The notes below the pieces were generated by a model. It was not told the origin of the DNA. It did not search any database and saw nothing but the letters and a program-made list of their open reading frames with translations. A DNA stretch of 60,187 nucleotides. Source: Candidatus Ferrigenium bremense (GTDB lineage Bacteria > Pseudomonadota > Gammaproteobacteria > Burkholderiales > Gallionellaceae). How positions within the stretch are numbered: position 1 is the first letter of the stretch; each line of letters opens with the position of its first letter. Positions 9,013 through 18,023 of the stretch are shown piece after piece. The stretch lies in assembly GCA_019449635.1 (NCBI GenBank), contig JAGRPI010000037.1, positions 1-60,187 of the forward strand, read 5' to 3'. The position numbers and the translations under genes are program-made.

Positions 9013-9650
9013 AGAAACTCCTTACTTCCCGCCAGCTGCAATCCGGTTTTTCATTGGTCGAAATGGCCATTGTGCTGGCCATCGTGGCGCTGCTGCTGGG
9101 AGGCTTGCTGCCAACGTTATCAGGCCAGATCGAGCAGCAGCGCAGGAATGAAACCAGCAAATACATGGGTGAAGTGCGTGACGCGTTGCTCGGCTATGCC
9201 ATGGCCAACGATACCCTTCCCTGCCCGGATACCAACGGCGATGGTACAGCAGAGGCGACCTGTACCACCGTCGCACAGCAAGTTGGCACACTGCCTTACA
9301 AGGATTTGGGTGTGACCGACAAAGATGCCCATGGCAGCGTGCTGGTCTATGCCGTCACCAAGGCATTCGCCGATAGCACAACGCCTTTCACCTTGGGCAC
9401 TGCGGGAACGATGCGCATCTGCACCACGGCGGCCTGCACCGCCAATCTTACCAACAAAGCCGTAGCAGTGATCGTCTCCCGTGGTGCGAATTGGGCGAGC
9501 ACCCCTTCAACCGACGAAGCGGAAAACACCGATGGTGACACCGATTTCGTCAGCCATGATTTCGTGCAGGATGGTTTTGATGATCTGGTGGTTTGGCTTT
9601 CTCCAAACATCCTGTTCAACCGCATGGTCGCGGCGGGCAAACTGCCCTGA
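9009..9650 (+). CDS. Type IV prepilin / pseudopilin
   Basis: A 213-residue prepilin with a canonical class III signal peptide: basic leader, then G|FSLVEMAIVLAIVALLLGG, with Phe+1 and Glu+5 after the cleavage Gly. The globular domain carries TLPCPDTNGDG and paired cysteines, related to its upstream neighbour. Translation starts at GTG overlapping the previous stop. Pilin length (about 200 residues after cleavage) is larger than typical MshA, so this may be a minor pilin or the subunit of a short pseudopilus. No mshA, mshB, mshC or mshD paralog set follows. Confidence 0.8.
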   Translation: MKKLLTSRQLQSGFSLVEMAIVLAIVALLLGGLLPTLSGQIEQQRRNETSKYMGEVRDALLGYAMANDTLPCPDTNGDGTAEATCTTVAQQVGTLPYKDLGVTDKDAHGSVLVYAVTKAFADSTTPFTLGTAGTMRICTTAACTANLTNKAVAVIVSRGANWASTPSTDEAENTDGDTDFVSHDFVQDGFDDLVVWLSPNILFNRMVAAGKLP

Positions 9651-9674
9651 ACGAACATAACCTCCATCCGCACG

Positions 9675-10304
9675 ATGCGCCGATTCGCTCAATTTATATT
9701 CTTTGCCGCTCTGCTGGTTCCGGCGGCACGAGCGGATGAACCCGCCGTGGCGGGCTCGGTGCTGCAAATTCGCGGCGCCGCATTCGCGAACCACCGCGCC
9801 TCATCCGACAGCCTGTCCAAGGGCATGCCGGTTCTGGTCGGAGACCGCATCGTGACCGGGCGCAATACCCGCGTGGCACTGAAAATGACGGATGGCGCGG
9901 TATTGACGCTGGGTGCGGACACCGAATTCGCGATCAACGACTACCGCTACTCGGCACAGGCGCAGCAAGGCTCTGCCAGCCTGGAACTGATCAAGGGCGC
10001 CTTCCGCGCGGTGACCGGAGCCATCGGCAAACTCAAGGAGCGTGATTTCAGGGTCAAGACGACGGCGGGCACCATCGGCATACGCGGCACCGATTTCTGG
10101 GGCGGCTTCTATTTCTCGCAGGCGCTGGATGTCGCGCTGCTCGGCGGCGGAGGGATCTACGTGGAAAACAACGCCGGACGCGTCGAAGTCACCGAGCCGG
10201 GCAACGGCACCACGGTGCAGAATGCGGACTCGGTTCCTTCAGCCCCGATCCGCTGGGGCAAAATGAAATTGAATGCAGCAAAACAGTCCGTGACATGGGA
10301 ATGA
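9675..10304 (+). CDS. FecR-domain periplasmic protein
   Basis: A 209-residue protein with a Sec signal peptide (FAQFIFFAALLVPAARA) and a FecR beta domain (LVGDRIVTGRNTRVALKMTD, then GADTEFAINDYRY and TAGTIGIRGTDFW). This isolated FecR form, without a TonB receptor or sigma factor, is common next to adhesins and surface systems, where it may sense or bind envelope ligands. It follows the pseudopilin by 24 bp on the same strand and may close the pilus transcript. Function is not known beyond the fold. Confidence 0.75.
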   Translation: MRRFAQFIFFAALLVPAARADEPAVAGSVLQIRGAAFANHRASSDSLSKGMPVLVGDRIVTGRNTRVALKMTDGAVLTLGADTEFAINDYRYSAQAQQGSASLELIKGAFRAVTGAIGKLKERDFRVKTTAGTIGIRGTDFWGGFYFSQALDVALLGGGGIYVENNAGRVEVTEPGNGTTVQNADSVPSAPIRWGKMKLNAAKQSVTWE

Positions 10305-10337
10305 AGACGAAAGTAAAGCCGCCCAGAAGCCTGCGAA

Positions 10338-11774
10338 TCAGACCCGCCGCCAAGCAGTGCCTTGTGGCGTATCTTCCAGAACCACCCCTGCCTCCAGCAG
10401 TTCCTTGCGGATGCGGTCGGCCTCGGCGAAGTTCCTGGCCTTCTTGGTCGCAAGGCGCGCCTCGATCTGCGCATTGATCGCCGCATCGTCCAACCCGCTT
10501 TCGCCCGCACCACCTTGCAGGAATGACTGCGGGTCGCGTTGCAGCAAACCCAGCACTCCCGCCAAAGCCTTGAGTTGCGCGGCTGCTTCCGCAGACTGGG
10601 TGCGATTCACCTCGTTGGTGAGATCGAACAGCACCGCCATTGCCTCCGGCGTGTTGAAGTCGTCGTCCATCGCCGCCTTGAAGCGCTTGGCGTAGGGTTC
10701 GTTCCAGTCAACAGCAACCCCTCCCTGCCTCCCCTTGTCAGGTGAGGAGACTGGTGGTTCCCCCCTGACAATGGGGGTGGGGGGAGTTAGGCTTTTCAGC
10801 GCCGTATAAAGCCGTGTCAGCGCACCCTTCGCATCGTCGAGATGCGCGTCGGAATAATTCAGCGGGCTGCGGTAGTGCGCGCGCAGGATGAAGAAACGCA
10901 CCACTTCGGCATCGTATTTTTTCAGCACCTCGCGGATGGTGAAGAAATTGCCCAGCGATTTGGACATCTTCTCCTCATCCACCCGCACGAAGCCGTTGTG
11001 CATCCAGACATTCACGTACTGGCAGCGGTGTGCGCCCTCAGACTGCGCGATCTCGTTCTCATGGTGCGGGAACTGCAGGTCTGCACCGCCGCCGTGGATG
11101 TCGAAATGCCGGCCAAGGAGCTCGGTGCCCATCGCCGAGCATTCGATGTGCCAGCCGGGGCGGCCCTTGCCCCACGGCGAATCCCACTTCACCTCGTCCG
11201 CTTCGCTGTCCCTGGCATGCTTCCACAGCACGAAGTCGAGAGGATCGTTCTTGCCGTCGGCCACCTCGACGCGCTCGCCGGCGCGCAGGTCTTCCAGCGA
11301 TTTGCCGGACAGCTTGCCGTAACCATCGAACTTGCGCACCGCATAATTCACGTCGCCATCCGCCGCCCGGTAGGCCAGGCCGTTCTTTTCCAGTTGCGCA
11401 ATCATCTCCAGCATCTGCGGCACAAACTGCGTGGCGCGCGGCTCATGGTCGGGGCGCTGCACGCCGAGCGCACCGGCATCCTCGTGCATCGCATCGATGA
11501 AACGTTGCGTCAGCGCATGGATGGATTCGCCATTCTCCGCTGCGCGCCTGATGATCTTGTCGTCGATGTCGGTGATGTTGCGCACGTAGGTCACGTCATA
11601 GCCGGAAGCCTTCAGCCAGCGGTACACCATGTCGAACACCACCAGCACGCGCGCATGGCCGAGGTGGCAATAGTCGTACACCGTCATGCCGCACACATAC
11701 ATGCGCGCCTTGTTCGCTTCGATGGGTTTGAAATCCTGCTTGTCGCGGGTGAGGGTGTTGTAGATTTTTAGCAT
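10338..11774 (-). CDS. cysS: Cysteinyl-tRNA synthetase
   Basis: A 478-residue class I aminoacyl-tRNA synthetase charging tRNA-Cys. It has the N-terminal zinc and HIGH region ([15 protein letters not shown]), the WHIECSAM zinc segment, the KMSKSLGN signature, and a C-terminal DALR-like helical part. Between the conserved core and helical domain there is an unusual Pro/Gly-rich insertion, [20 protein letters not shown], encoded by a C/G-rich palindromic repeat (10716-10791) inserted in frame. It is convergent with the FecR gene. Identity is certain. Confidence 0.97.
   Translation of the reverse strand: MLKIYNTLTRDKQDFKPIEANKARMYVCGMTVYDYCHLGHARVLVVFDMVYRWLKASGYDVTYVRNITDIDDKIIRRAAENGESIHALTQRFIDAMHEDAGALGVQRPDHEPRATQFVPQMLEMIAQLEKNGLAYRAADGDVNYAVRKFDGYGKLSGKSLEDLRAGERVEVADGKNDPLDFVLWKHARDSEADEVKWDSPWGKGRPGWHIECSAMGTELLGRHFDIHGGGADLQFPHHENEIAQSEGAHRCQYVNVWMHNGFVRVDEEKMSKSLGNFFTIREVLKKYDAEVVRFFILRAHYRSPLNYSDAHLDDAKGALTRLYTALKSLTPPTPIVRGEPPVSSPDKGRQGGVAVDWNEPYAKRFKAAMDDDFNTPEAMAVLFDLTNEVNRTQSAEAAAQLKALAGVLGLLQRDPQSFLQGGAGESGLDDAAINAQIEARLATKKARNFAEADRIRKELLEAGVVLEDTPQGTAWRRV
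10716..10791. repeat. C/G-rich palindromic repeat inserted in cysS
   Basis: About 76 bp with C-rich and G-rich arms around CCCCTTGTCAGG and CCTGACAATGGGGG. A closely similar copy lies in the SPOR gene at 14341-14412. The length keeps the cysS frame open. Confidence 0.8.
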
Positions 11775-11790
11775 TTGAAAACCTTTTGCA

Positions 11791-11838
11791 TCCGCAGATT
11801 ACGCAGATTCAATCTATTTAATCTGCGTAATCTGCGGA
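11791..11838. repeat. Perfect inverted repeat between glnS and cysS
   Basis: Nineteen-base arms, TCCGCAGATTACGCAGATT and its exact reverse complement, are separated by 10 bases. It fills most of the 72-bp gap between glnS and cysS. It could form a stable hairpin that attenuates or protects the transcript. No long T run follows on the minus strand, so a simple intrinsic terminator is not obvious. Confidence 0.85.
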
Positions 11839-11846
11839 CAAAGTTG

Positions 11847-13532
11847 TTAGTTTTGCTCTTTTGCCCAGGAATCCTTCAGCGTCACGGTGCGATTGAACAC
11901 CAGCTTGCCGCCGGGCTGATGGTCGCGGCGGTCGGTGCAGAAATAGCCGAGGCGCTCGAACTGGTAGCGCGTCTCTGGCGCGGCATCCTTCACGCTGTTT
12001 TCCACCCAGCCCTGCACCACGGTGAGCGAAGCCGGATTGAGATGTTTGCAGAAATCCACATCCCTATCGCTGTCCGGCTCGGGCACGGTGAACAAACGGT
12101 CGTACAGGCGGATCTCGGCGGGCAGCGCATGCTCGCATGCAAGAAAATGGATCACGCCTTTCACCTTGCGTCCTTCGGGGTTCTTGCCCAGCGTGTTGTG
12201 GTCGATGCTGCAACGCAACTCGATGACCTTGCCTGCCGCATCCTTCACCGCTTCGTCGCAGCGCATCACATAGCTGTGGCGCAAGCGGATCTCGCCGCCG
12301 GGGGTAAGGCGTTTCCAGCCTGCGGGAGGCACTTCGGCGAAGTCATCGGCCTCGATGAGCAATTCTTTGCCAAACGGTACGACGCGCTTTCCAAGCTCGG
12401 GCATGTTGGGGTGGAAATCAGCCTCACGCGCCTGCGCGCCGTCGGCATTGGTGATGGTCACCTTGAGCGGATTGATGACCGCCATCACGCGCGGCGCGCG
12501 CAATTCCAGGTCTTCGCGGATCGCGGCCTCCAGCACGGCCATGTCGACGCTGTTCTCGCTCTTGGACACGCCGATACGCCTGGCGAATTCGCGGATGCCT
12601 TCCGGTGTATAGCCGCGTCTGCGCATGCCGCTGATGGTGGGCATGCGCGGGTCGTCCCAGCCGGAGACATGCTTCTGGTTTACCAGTTGCAGCAGCCTGC
12701 GCTTGCTGGTGATGGTGTAGTGCAGCTCCAGCCGCGAGAACTCGTATTGGCGCGGGTGGCAGGGGATGGTGATGTTGTCCAGCACCCAGTCGTACAGCGG
12801 GCGGTGGTCCTCGAACTCCAGCGTGCAGATGGAGTGGGTGATGCCTTCCAGCGCGTCGGAGATGCAGTGCGTGTAATCGTACATCGGGTAGATGCACCAC
12901 CGGTCGCCGGTGCGGATGTGGTGCGCGCGGCGGATGCGGTAGATGACCGGATCGCGCAGGTTGATGTTGGGGGAGGCCATGTCGATTTTCGCGCGCAGCA
13001 CCTTCGCGCCGTCGGCGAATTCGCCGTTCCTCATGCGCGCAAACAGGTCGAGGTTTTCCGCCACGCTGCGCCCGCGATACGGGCTGTTCCTGCCGGGTTC
13101 GGTCAGTGTGCCGCGATATTCGCGCATCTGCTCCGGCGTGAGGTCGTCCACATACGCCAGGCCTTTTTGAATCAGCTCGATGGCGAATTGGTACAGCCTC
13201 TCGAAGTAATCCGATGCCCAGCGCACCTCGCCGTCCCAGCGGAAACCCAGCCAGCGCACATCCTCCTGAATGGACAGCGCGTATTCCTCGCTTTCCTTTT
13301 CCGGGTTGGTGTCGTCGAAACGCAGGTTGCATTTGCCGCGATAATCCTGCGCCAGCCCGAAGTTCAGGCAGATGGACTTGGCGTGGCCGACATGCAGATA
13401 GCCATTCGGCTCAGGCGGGAAGCGCGTGACTATGCTGCGGTGCTTGCCGCTCGCCAGATCGGCTTCGATGATGTTGCGGATGAAATTTGAAATTGTGGCC
13501 GGGGAAGCGGCGGCGGATGGCGTGCTGCTCAT
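11847..13532 (-). CDS. glnS: Glutaminyl-tRNA synthetase
   Basis: A 561-residue class Ib synthetase charging tRNA-Gln. It carries [16 protein letters not shown] (HIGH box), [25 protein letters not shown], and VSKS-type KMSKS variant ([12 protein letters not shown] region reads [17 protein letters not shown]), plus the C-terminal beta-barrel anticodon domains. Length matches bacterial GlnRS. A bacterial glnS fits Beta/Gammaproteobacteria, which charge Gln directly. It lies upstream of cysS on the same strand, 72 bp apart. Confidence 0.97.
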   Translation of the reverse strand: MSSTPSAAASPATISNFIRNIIEADLASGKHRSIVTRFPPEPNGYLHVGHAKSICLNFGLAQDYRGKCNLRFDDTNPEKESEEYALSIQEDVRWLGFRWDGEVRWASDYFERLYQFAIELIQKGLAYVDDLTPEQMREYRGTLTEPGRNSPYRGRSVAENLDLFARMRNGEFADGAKVLRAKIDMASPNINLRDPVIYRIRRAHHIRTGDRWCIYPMYDYTHCISDALEGITHSICTLEFEDHRPLYDWVLDNITIPCHPRQYEFSRLELHYTITSKRRLLQLVNQKHVSGWDDPRMPTISGMRRRGYTPEGIREFARRIGVSKSENSVDMAVLEAAIREDLELRAPRVMAVINPLKVTITNADGAQAREADFHPNMPELGKRVVPFGKELLIEADDFAEVPPAGWKRLTPGGEIRLRHSYVMRCDEAVKDAAGKVIELRCSIDHNTLGKNPEGRKVKGVIHFLACEHALPAEIRLYDRLFTVPEPDSDRDVDFCKHLNPASLTVVQGWVENSVKDAAPETRYQFERLGYFCTDRRDHQPGGKLVFNRTVTLKDSWAKEQN

Positions 13533-13683
13533 GCTGGACTCTTCTCGGTTTCTGTAGGTTATCGGTATGCGCCGCAGATTTTACCCGAAAACAGGCGGGC
13601 AAAGAGAAAGCGGGATACCGCCCTGCGGCTTGAGCACGGGGCAACATCGACTGCCACGGCCAATGAACTGACAACATCAGGCA

Positions 13684-13717
13684 ACAAAAAAACCCGCCAT
13701 GCGTATTCATGCGGGTT
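13684..13717 (-). terminator. Intrinsic terminator after the tRNA-CAT gene
   Basis: Read on the minus strand, AACCCGC and GCGGGTT arms enclose a 13-base loop, followed by a run of T. It lies 27 bp beyond the tRNA CCA end. Confidence 0.75.
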
Positions 13718-13743
13718 CCGTGAACTGCCTGGGACTGCTAAAT

Positions 13744-13820
13744 TGGTGGTGATAGGTGGATTTGAACCACCGACCTCAGCGTTATGAGTGCTGCGCTCTA
13801 ACCACCTGAGCTATATCACC
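13744..13820 (-). tRNA. tRNA with anticodon CAT (probably elongator Met)
   Basis: A 77-nt cloverleaf with acceptor GGTGATA/TATCACC, D arm AGCTCAGGTGGTTAGAGC, anticodon loop CTCATAA (CAT at 13784-13786), T arm GGTGGTTCAAATCCACC and an encoded CCA end. The body and loop are compatible with elongator tRNA-Met. tRNA-Ile2 (CAT, modified to lysidine) cannot be fully excluded by eye. It lies downstream of the SPOR gene on the same strand and is followed by a terminator. Confidence 0.9.
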
Positions 13821-13851
13821 GCGAAGAGCGCGGCATTTTCCAGATTTCACC

Positions 13852-14607
13852 CTACCTTGTCAATGCGCAGGAAATATCCTTCAGCTCGCTTCCGGCAAAA
13901 TCCTTGTGCATGGCAGCAAGGTCGGCAGCAGCCTTGGCATCCAGCCCGTTCAGCATGAAGATGGTCACCTTGAGTTGGCTGGCGCGCTCGCCGATCTGCG
14001 CGGTACGTACATCCTTGCTGCGCTGCAACTCATCGAGAAAGTGCTGCGCCGCCTCCCGTGTCTTGAACACGCCAAGCGAAATGGCGTTCTGCCATGGCCC
14101 CGCGTCCGGCACGATGAAATACTCCTCGATGCCGCGCGCCTTGAGCTGGGCGATTTTCCGGTTCACTGCCGCCTTGTCCTTCATCGGCGGGATGTACACC
14201 CAATAGCCTATGGCGTATTCGACCTGGCGCTGGCTTAATCTGTCGCCGAGTTGCAACGCGGACAGCGCAGCCGTCGCGCGCGCCAGATCGGCGCCCGAGA
14301 ACTCGCCCCATTCCATGCACAAGGCATCCTGCCTGGCCGGCAACCCCTCCCGGCCTCCCCTTATCAGGGGAGGGGAATCCCCCCCCCCTGACAAGGGGGG
14401 CTGGGGTGGGTCGGCGGCAGCCGGGGCGGAAGCGGGCAGTACCTCGATCGGCTTGCCATGCGGCGCGCCCAGCAAACTGATCTTCTCTTCATGCAGCGGA
14501 GGTTGCGCCTGCGCCGCCTGCTCATCGGCGGCCAGGAGACCTCCCCATTGCAGCGCCGCGAAAAAGATCACATTCCCCAACAGCAAAATCCAGACTAATG
14601 CTCTCAT
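13852..14607 (-). CDS. SPOR-domain membrane protein
   Basis: A 251-residue protein with one N-terminal membrane helix (ALVWILLLGNVIFFAALQWG), a Pro/Ala-rich linker, and a C-terminal SPOR-like domain over about residues 135-215 (YAIGYWVYIPPMKDKAAVNR, then ISLGVFKTREAAQHFLDEL). SPOR domains bind denuded septal peptidoglycan, so a role in the division zone or cell wall is likely. The ATG at 14607 overlaps the coaX stop (ATGA) and is preferred to the longer open frame. A C/G-rich repeat (14341-14412) is inserted in the linker. It is the last protein gene of the birA-coaX chain. Confidence 0.8.
   Translation of the reverse strand: MRALVWILLLGNVIFFAALQWGGLLAADEQAAQAQPPLHEEKISLLGAPHGKPIEVLPASAPAAADPPQPPLSGGGDSPPLIRGGREGLPARQDALCMEWGEFSGADLARATAALSALQLGDRLSQRQVEYAIGYWVYIPPMKDKAAVNRKIAQLKARGIEEYFIVPDAGPWQNAISLGVFKTREAAQHFLDELQRSKDVRTAQIGERASQLKVTIFMLNGLDAKAAADLAAMHKDFAGSELKDISCALTR
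14341..14412. repeat. C/G-rich palindromic repeat inserted in the SPOR gene
   Basis: Copy of the family seen in cysS: CCCCTCCCGGCCTCCCCTTA, then a hairpin, then CCCCTGACAAGGGGGG. It falls in the linker between the membrane helix and the SPOR domain and is translated in frame. Confidence 0.8.
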
Positions 14608-15530
14608 CACGCGTTCGTTCCCTGTGCGATTAACCAAAGACCCTGCAGGACCAGATTATCCACGATGTGCAACGGCACGTTAAGACGATCCCGTAGTGCC
14701 GCTGCCGCCCCGCCGCTCAGCACGACCGGCGCAACGCCCCTTCGACCAAACTCATAACCAGCGACTTGGCTATCGTCTTTCGGATGCCCAGCCAAAAGTT
14801 TTTCGGCTGATAGCTTAGTCGAATGGCTATAACCAACCGCTTGGTCACTGTCTTTTGGTGGCCTAGCGGAATGGCTAGTTGCTTCATCAGTGGTTTCATC
14901 AGGACAGGCATCGTTGAGCAGCGCGTATTGCCGCTCGACCGCGCCGCAGCTGGCCTGCAGCGCGCCGCTATAGAGTGCATCGGCAGTATTCAGCGGGAAT
15001 GGCGCATATTCCCCTTGCCCCGCTTCTGCCTGCGCTGCTTGCAACTGAACGGTCGCGTCACGCAGGCTGCACTGCATCAGTGCCACGCCGGGCAAGATCA
15101 GCCCGCCGATGAATTCCCCCGTGGATGACAGGGCATCGACCGTGGTCGCCGTGCCGCTGTTCACCACCAGGCACGCTCCGCGCACCAGATGCCAGGCCGC
15201 GATCAACGCCGCCCACCGGTCGCAGCCCAACCGGGAAGGGCTGGAATAACCGTTGCGCACGCCACACTGCGCCTCCCGCGCGACGATAAAACGGGGCTGC
15301 GCAGACAGTTCGGCACAGGCATCGCGGATCTGCCGCTCGATGGTTTCCCCGGCAACATTGCTCACCCAGACTTGCCGTATGCCCTGCAATCCGGCGAACT
15401 GGTGCGGCAACTCGCCCGCCCGTTCGACAGGCAGGGTGCCGCTGCGCAGCCAGTTACCCCCGCCCGCCCCCGAGCCGTCCGCAAGCGCCCACTTGATGCG
15501 TGTGTTGCCCGCGTCGATCAGCAATTTCAT
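14607..15530 (-). CDS. coaX: Type III pantothenate kinase
   Basis: A 307-residue CoaX that phosphorylates pantothenate, the first step of coenzyme A synthesis. It has LLIDAGNTRIKWAL (phosphate-binding), GCDRWAALIAAW and NSGTATTVDAL motifs. The ATG at 15530 overlaps the birA stop (ATGA) and starts right at the conserved Asp-Ala-Gly-Asn motif, so the longer frame upstream is rejected. Bacterial CoaX is usually about 250 residues. The excess comes from an insertion of about 50 residues near the C terminus encoded by a tandem imperfect repeat (14742-14869). The family end VLSGGAAAALRDRL resumes afterwards. Confidence 0.92.
   Translation of the reverse strand: MKLLIDAGNTRIKWALADGSGAGGGNWLRSGTLPVERAGELPHQFAGLQGIRQVWVSNVAGETIERQIRDACAELSAQPRFIVAREAQCGVRNGYSSPSRLGCDRWAALIAAWHLVRGACLVVNSGTATTVDALSSTGEFIGGLILPGVALMQCSLRDATVQLQAAQAEAGQGEYAPFPLNTADALYSGALQASCGAVERQYALLNDACPDETTDEATSHSARPPKDSDQAVGYSHSTKLSAEKLLAGHPKDDSQVAGYEFGRRGVAPVVLSGGAAAALRDRLNVPLHIVDNLVLQGLWLIAQGTNA
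14742..14869. repeat. Tandem imperfect repeat inserted in coaX
   Basis: Two copies of about 50 bp, at 14742-14793 and 14819-14869, lie 77 bp apart. They encode the related peptides AGHPKDDSQVAGYEFG and ARPPKDSDQAVGYSHS in coaX. The segment is absent from ordinary CoaX proteins as I know them. Confidence 0.75.
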
Positions 15531-16534
15531 CGCATCCCTCCCGCTTCGCCGGAATTGAACTGGCGCATCCCCTGTTTGGTTTCCAGGCGCAACTCGCCGC
15601 TCTCGCTGACGCCGCGCGCAACCCCGGTCACGACCGAGCCGTCTGCCATGCGCAATTGGACCGGCTGGTCCTGGTGAATATGGTAGCTTTCCCACTCGCC
15701 GCCGAACGCGGCAAAGCCGCCCTGCGCGAACTGCCGCAGCGCACCGGCCAGCTCCTGCAGCACGGCAGCCAGCAGCCGGTTGCGGTCAGGCATGTCCCGG
15801 CATATTTCGTCCAGTGCTCCGGCGGGCTGGTCGATCCGCCCCGCGAGATGGTCCGGCAGGGAGCAATTCAGGCCGATGCCGATCACCACCGCGCTCGGCC
15901 CGAGCATATCGCCCTGCGCCTCGAGCAGGACGCCGCCCAGCTTGCGCTGGCTACCCGATTCGTTTTGGCCGGTCAGGATGTCGTTCGGCCATTTCAGCCG
16001 CACCTCCTGCGCGCCCAGCCCGTTCAGCGCGCGCGCGATCGCCACGCCCACCGCCAGGCTCAGGCCGGACAGCGCATTCAGCCCGCAATCGAAGCGCCAC
16101 AACAGCGAGAACGTCAGCGTGCTGCCCAGGCCGGAGCGCCATGTGCGCCCCATCCGCCCGCGCCCCGCGGTCTGCAATTCCACCGCCAGCACGCTGCCGC
16201 CGGGCGCGGCATCCGTTCCGGCGCGCTGCAGCAGCAGGGTGTTGCTGGAAGCGGCCTGCGGCAGTATCCCGATATCGAACTGCGCGGCATCCTTGCCCAG
16301 CCAGCGCAACACTTCTTCGCTTTCCAGCCGCTGCCACGGCTGCGCCAGGCGGTAACCGCAGCCGCGTATCCGTTGCAGCGCCACGCCATATTCCGCAACA
16401 TCGGCCAGCGCGTTGAACACACTGGCGCGCGACACGCCAAGCCGTTCCGCCATAACCTCGCCGGAATGGAATTCGCCGTCCGCCAGGATATTCAGCAATT
16501 GCCAGGTGCGCGCCTGGACAAGGTCTTTCGTCAT
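15527..16534 (-). CDS. birA: Biotin-[acetyl-CoA-carboxylase] ligase / biotin repressor
   Basis: A 335-residue bifunctional BirA. An N-terminal winged helix (about residues 10-60, FHSGEVMAERLGVSRASVFN) binds DNA. A central ligase domain has GRGRMGRTWRS (biotinyl-AMP loop) and LKWPNDIL, and there is a C-terminal SH3-like domain. It attaches biotin to the acetyl-CoA carboxylase carrier protein and may repress biotin synthesis genes. Its start overlaps the patatin stop, and its stop overlaps coaX, so the genes are translationally coupled. The birA-coaX pairing is common in betaproteobacteria. Confidence 0.95.
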   Translation of the reverse strand: MTKDLVQARTWQLLNILADGEFHSGEVMAERLGVSRASVFNALADVAEYGVALQRIRGCGYRLAQPWQRLESEEVLRWLGKDAAQFDIGILPQAASSNTLLLQRAGTDAAPGGSVLAVELQTAGRGRMGRTWRSGLGSTLTFSLLWRFDCGLNALSGLSLAVGVAIARALNGLGAQEVRLKWPNDILTGQNESGSQRKLGGVLLEAQGDMLGPSAVVIGIGLNCSLPDHLAGRIDQPAGALDEICRDMPDRNRLLAAVLQELAGALRQFAQGGFAAFGGEWESYHIHQDQPVQLRMADGSVVTGVARGVSESGELRLETKQGMRQFNSGEAGGMR

Positions 16535-17718
16535 TGCGGCATCCCCTCATTCTGGCGCGACCGATCGGCATCCTGGCGCGCCGGCATTTCGAGGAACCGC
16601 AGGATTTCATCGCGCCGTTTCAAGGCGTCCTGATAACCGAGGTCGATCAGCGCGCTGCAATACTTCCTTTCGGACAAAAGATAGCTGACCAGTATCGAGC
16701 CCCCATGTTGCACCGCCCCGACCAGGCGCAACAACAGGCGTATCGTCCAGGGCAATTCCGCGGCATAGCGCTCGGCGATCTTTTCGATCGGCTGGCTGGG
16801 CGAGATGACCAGCACTTCGACATGCTTCATGTCGGCCTGCTCACGCAGCGCCTCCGGCAACATGGCCGCCAGTTTGTTGATGCGCTGCACCCGCTCCAGG
16901 TCGACCTCCATGCTGTCGAGGAAAATGCTGTTCAGCGCGTGTCCGGCGATCTGCGCCAGCGACGGATAGTCACTCATATCGGTGCGCATGGCCAGACCGG
17001 CATCACCGTTCGCGGTGACGCCGATCACCAGGATGCGCGTCGCACCCAGATGCAACGCGGAACTGACCGGTGCGATCTGGCGCATCGACCCGTCGCCGAA
17101 GTATTCGCGATTGATCAGAGTCGCCGGGAAGATGAAGGGCAGGGCTGACGAGGCCAGCAGATGCCTGTTTTCGATCCGCGTCGGAATGCCGATGCGGCGC
17201 GCACGATTCCACGGAACGATCTCGTCGACACCCTGGTAGAACGTGACCGACTGTCCCGACCCATAGCCGGAAGCGGTGATGCTCAACGCGTGCACCAGCC
17301 CGGCATCTATGCTGCCCTGGATCTTTTCGCAGGGAAGCACTTCTTCGAGGAAGTCGACCAGCGGGGAATTGTCCAGCAGGGATATCTGCCTGAGCCGGTT
17401 GATGCCCAGGCCGCTCAGTATCAGCCCGGCCAGCCACCGCGCCGTGTTGCCGAACACACCGAGCGCATCGGTGCGATACACCTGGTTGGCGTGGAAATTT
17501 CTCCAGATATTGTCGAGGTAACGCACACCCTTGCGGAAACTTTGCGCATTGATCGCAAGCGCCGCGGCATTGAGCGCCCCTGCCGACGTTCCGCAAATCA
17601 CCGGAAAAGGATTATGCGCGCGGCGCGGCAGGAATTCGGCGATCGCCTTGAGCACCCCGACCTGATAAGCGGCCCGTGCGCCACCTCCGGTAAGTATCAG
17701 CCCTACGCGCTTTTCCAT
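16531..17718 (-). CDS. Patatin-like phospholipase
   Basis: A 395-residue patatin-domain lipid acyl hydrolase. The N-terminal oxyanion motif is GGGARAAYQVGVLKAI, the nucleophile elbow is GTSAGALNAAAL, and the catalytic Asp lies in YFGDGSMRQ, giving a Ser-Asp dyad. The C-terminal third contains a DUF3336-less extension typical of bacterial cytosolic patatins. It is preceded by the small acidic gene (7-bp gap) and overlaps birA at its 3' end. Likely a phospholipase A or lysophospholipase acting on membrane lipids; substrate unknown. Confidence 0.9.
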   Translation of the reverse strand: MEKRVGLILTGGGARAAYQVGVLKAIAEFLPRRAHNPFPVICGTSAGALNAAALAINAQSFRKGVRYLDNIWRNFHANQVYRTDALGVFGNTARWLAGLILSGLGINRLRQISLLDNSPLVDFLEEVLPCEKIQGSIDAGLVHALSITASGYGSGQSVTFYQGVDEIVPWNRARRIGIPTRIENRHLLASSALPFIFPATLINREYFGDGSMRQIAPVSSALHLGATRILVIGVTANGDAGLAMRTDMSDYPSLAQIAGHALNSIFLDSMEVDLERVQRINKLAAMLPEALREQADMKHVEVLVISPSQPIEKIAERYAAELPWTIRLLLRLVGAVQHGGSILVSYLLSERKYCSALIDLGYQDALKRRDEILRFLEMPARQDADRSRQNEGMPQ

Positions 17719-17725
17719 TCGAGTC

Positions 17726-17959
17726 CTATTCGACCTCGGCTTGCACCGATTCCAGCGCGTCTTTCAATGTCTCCTCCGGCAGCGCGTTCAGTGTTTCCGA
17801 CAGCATCTCGGCGGCATCCATCGCGCCTCTGGGCAAGGCTTTGGCATCGGTGTTCGCCACCAGCACCGCGGCCGCGCCCACCACCTTGAGCAGGCGCGTG
17901 CGCTCGGCCATCAGTATCTCGATTTCCCTGCTCAGTAGTTCAACCTCTTGCTTGTTCAT
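17726..17959 (-). CDS. Small acidic helical protein, unknown function
   Basis: A 77-residue protein. The ATG at 17959 has GGGGTGG a few bases upstream, better than the ATG four codons earlier. It opens with a charged helix (NKQEVELLSREIEILMAERT), has a short Ala/Val hydrophobic part, and ends in an acidic helix (LPEETLKDALESVQAEVE). No known domain is recognised. It lies 7 bp before the patatin gene and is probably co-transcribed. The conserved-looking amphipathic pattern and ribosome site support a real gene. Confidence 0.65.
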   Translation of the reverse strand: MNKQEVELLSREIEILMAERTRLLKVVGAAAVLVANTDAKALPRGAMDAAEMLSETLNALPEETLKDALESVQAEVE

Positions 17960-18023
17960 AATCCACCCCAATTAACCGTCCTGGCCGATTATAGCGCAGC
18001 GACCACCCATGCTTCCGCAGTAA

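Noticed and set aside
11775..13490. 571-codon open frame antisense to glnS
   Set aside because: Shadow of glnS codon usage; no start site or recognisable motif.
14341..14412. G/C tract as a frameshift in the SPOR gene
   Set aside because: The frame stays open through the tract and the SPOR domain follows in frame, so it reads as an insertion.
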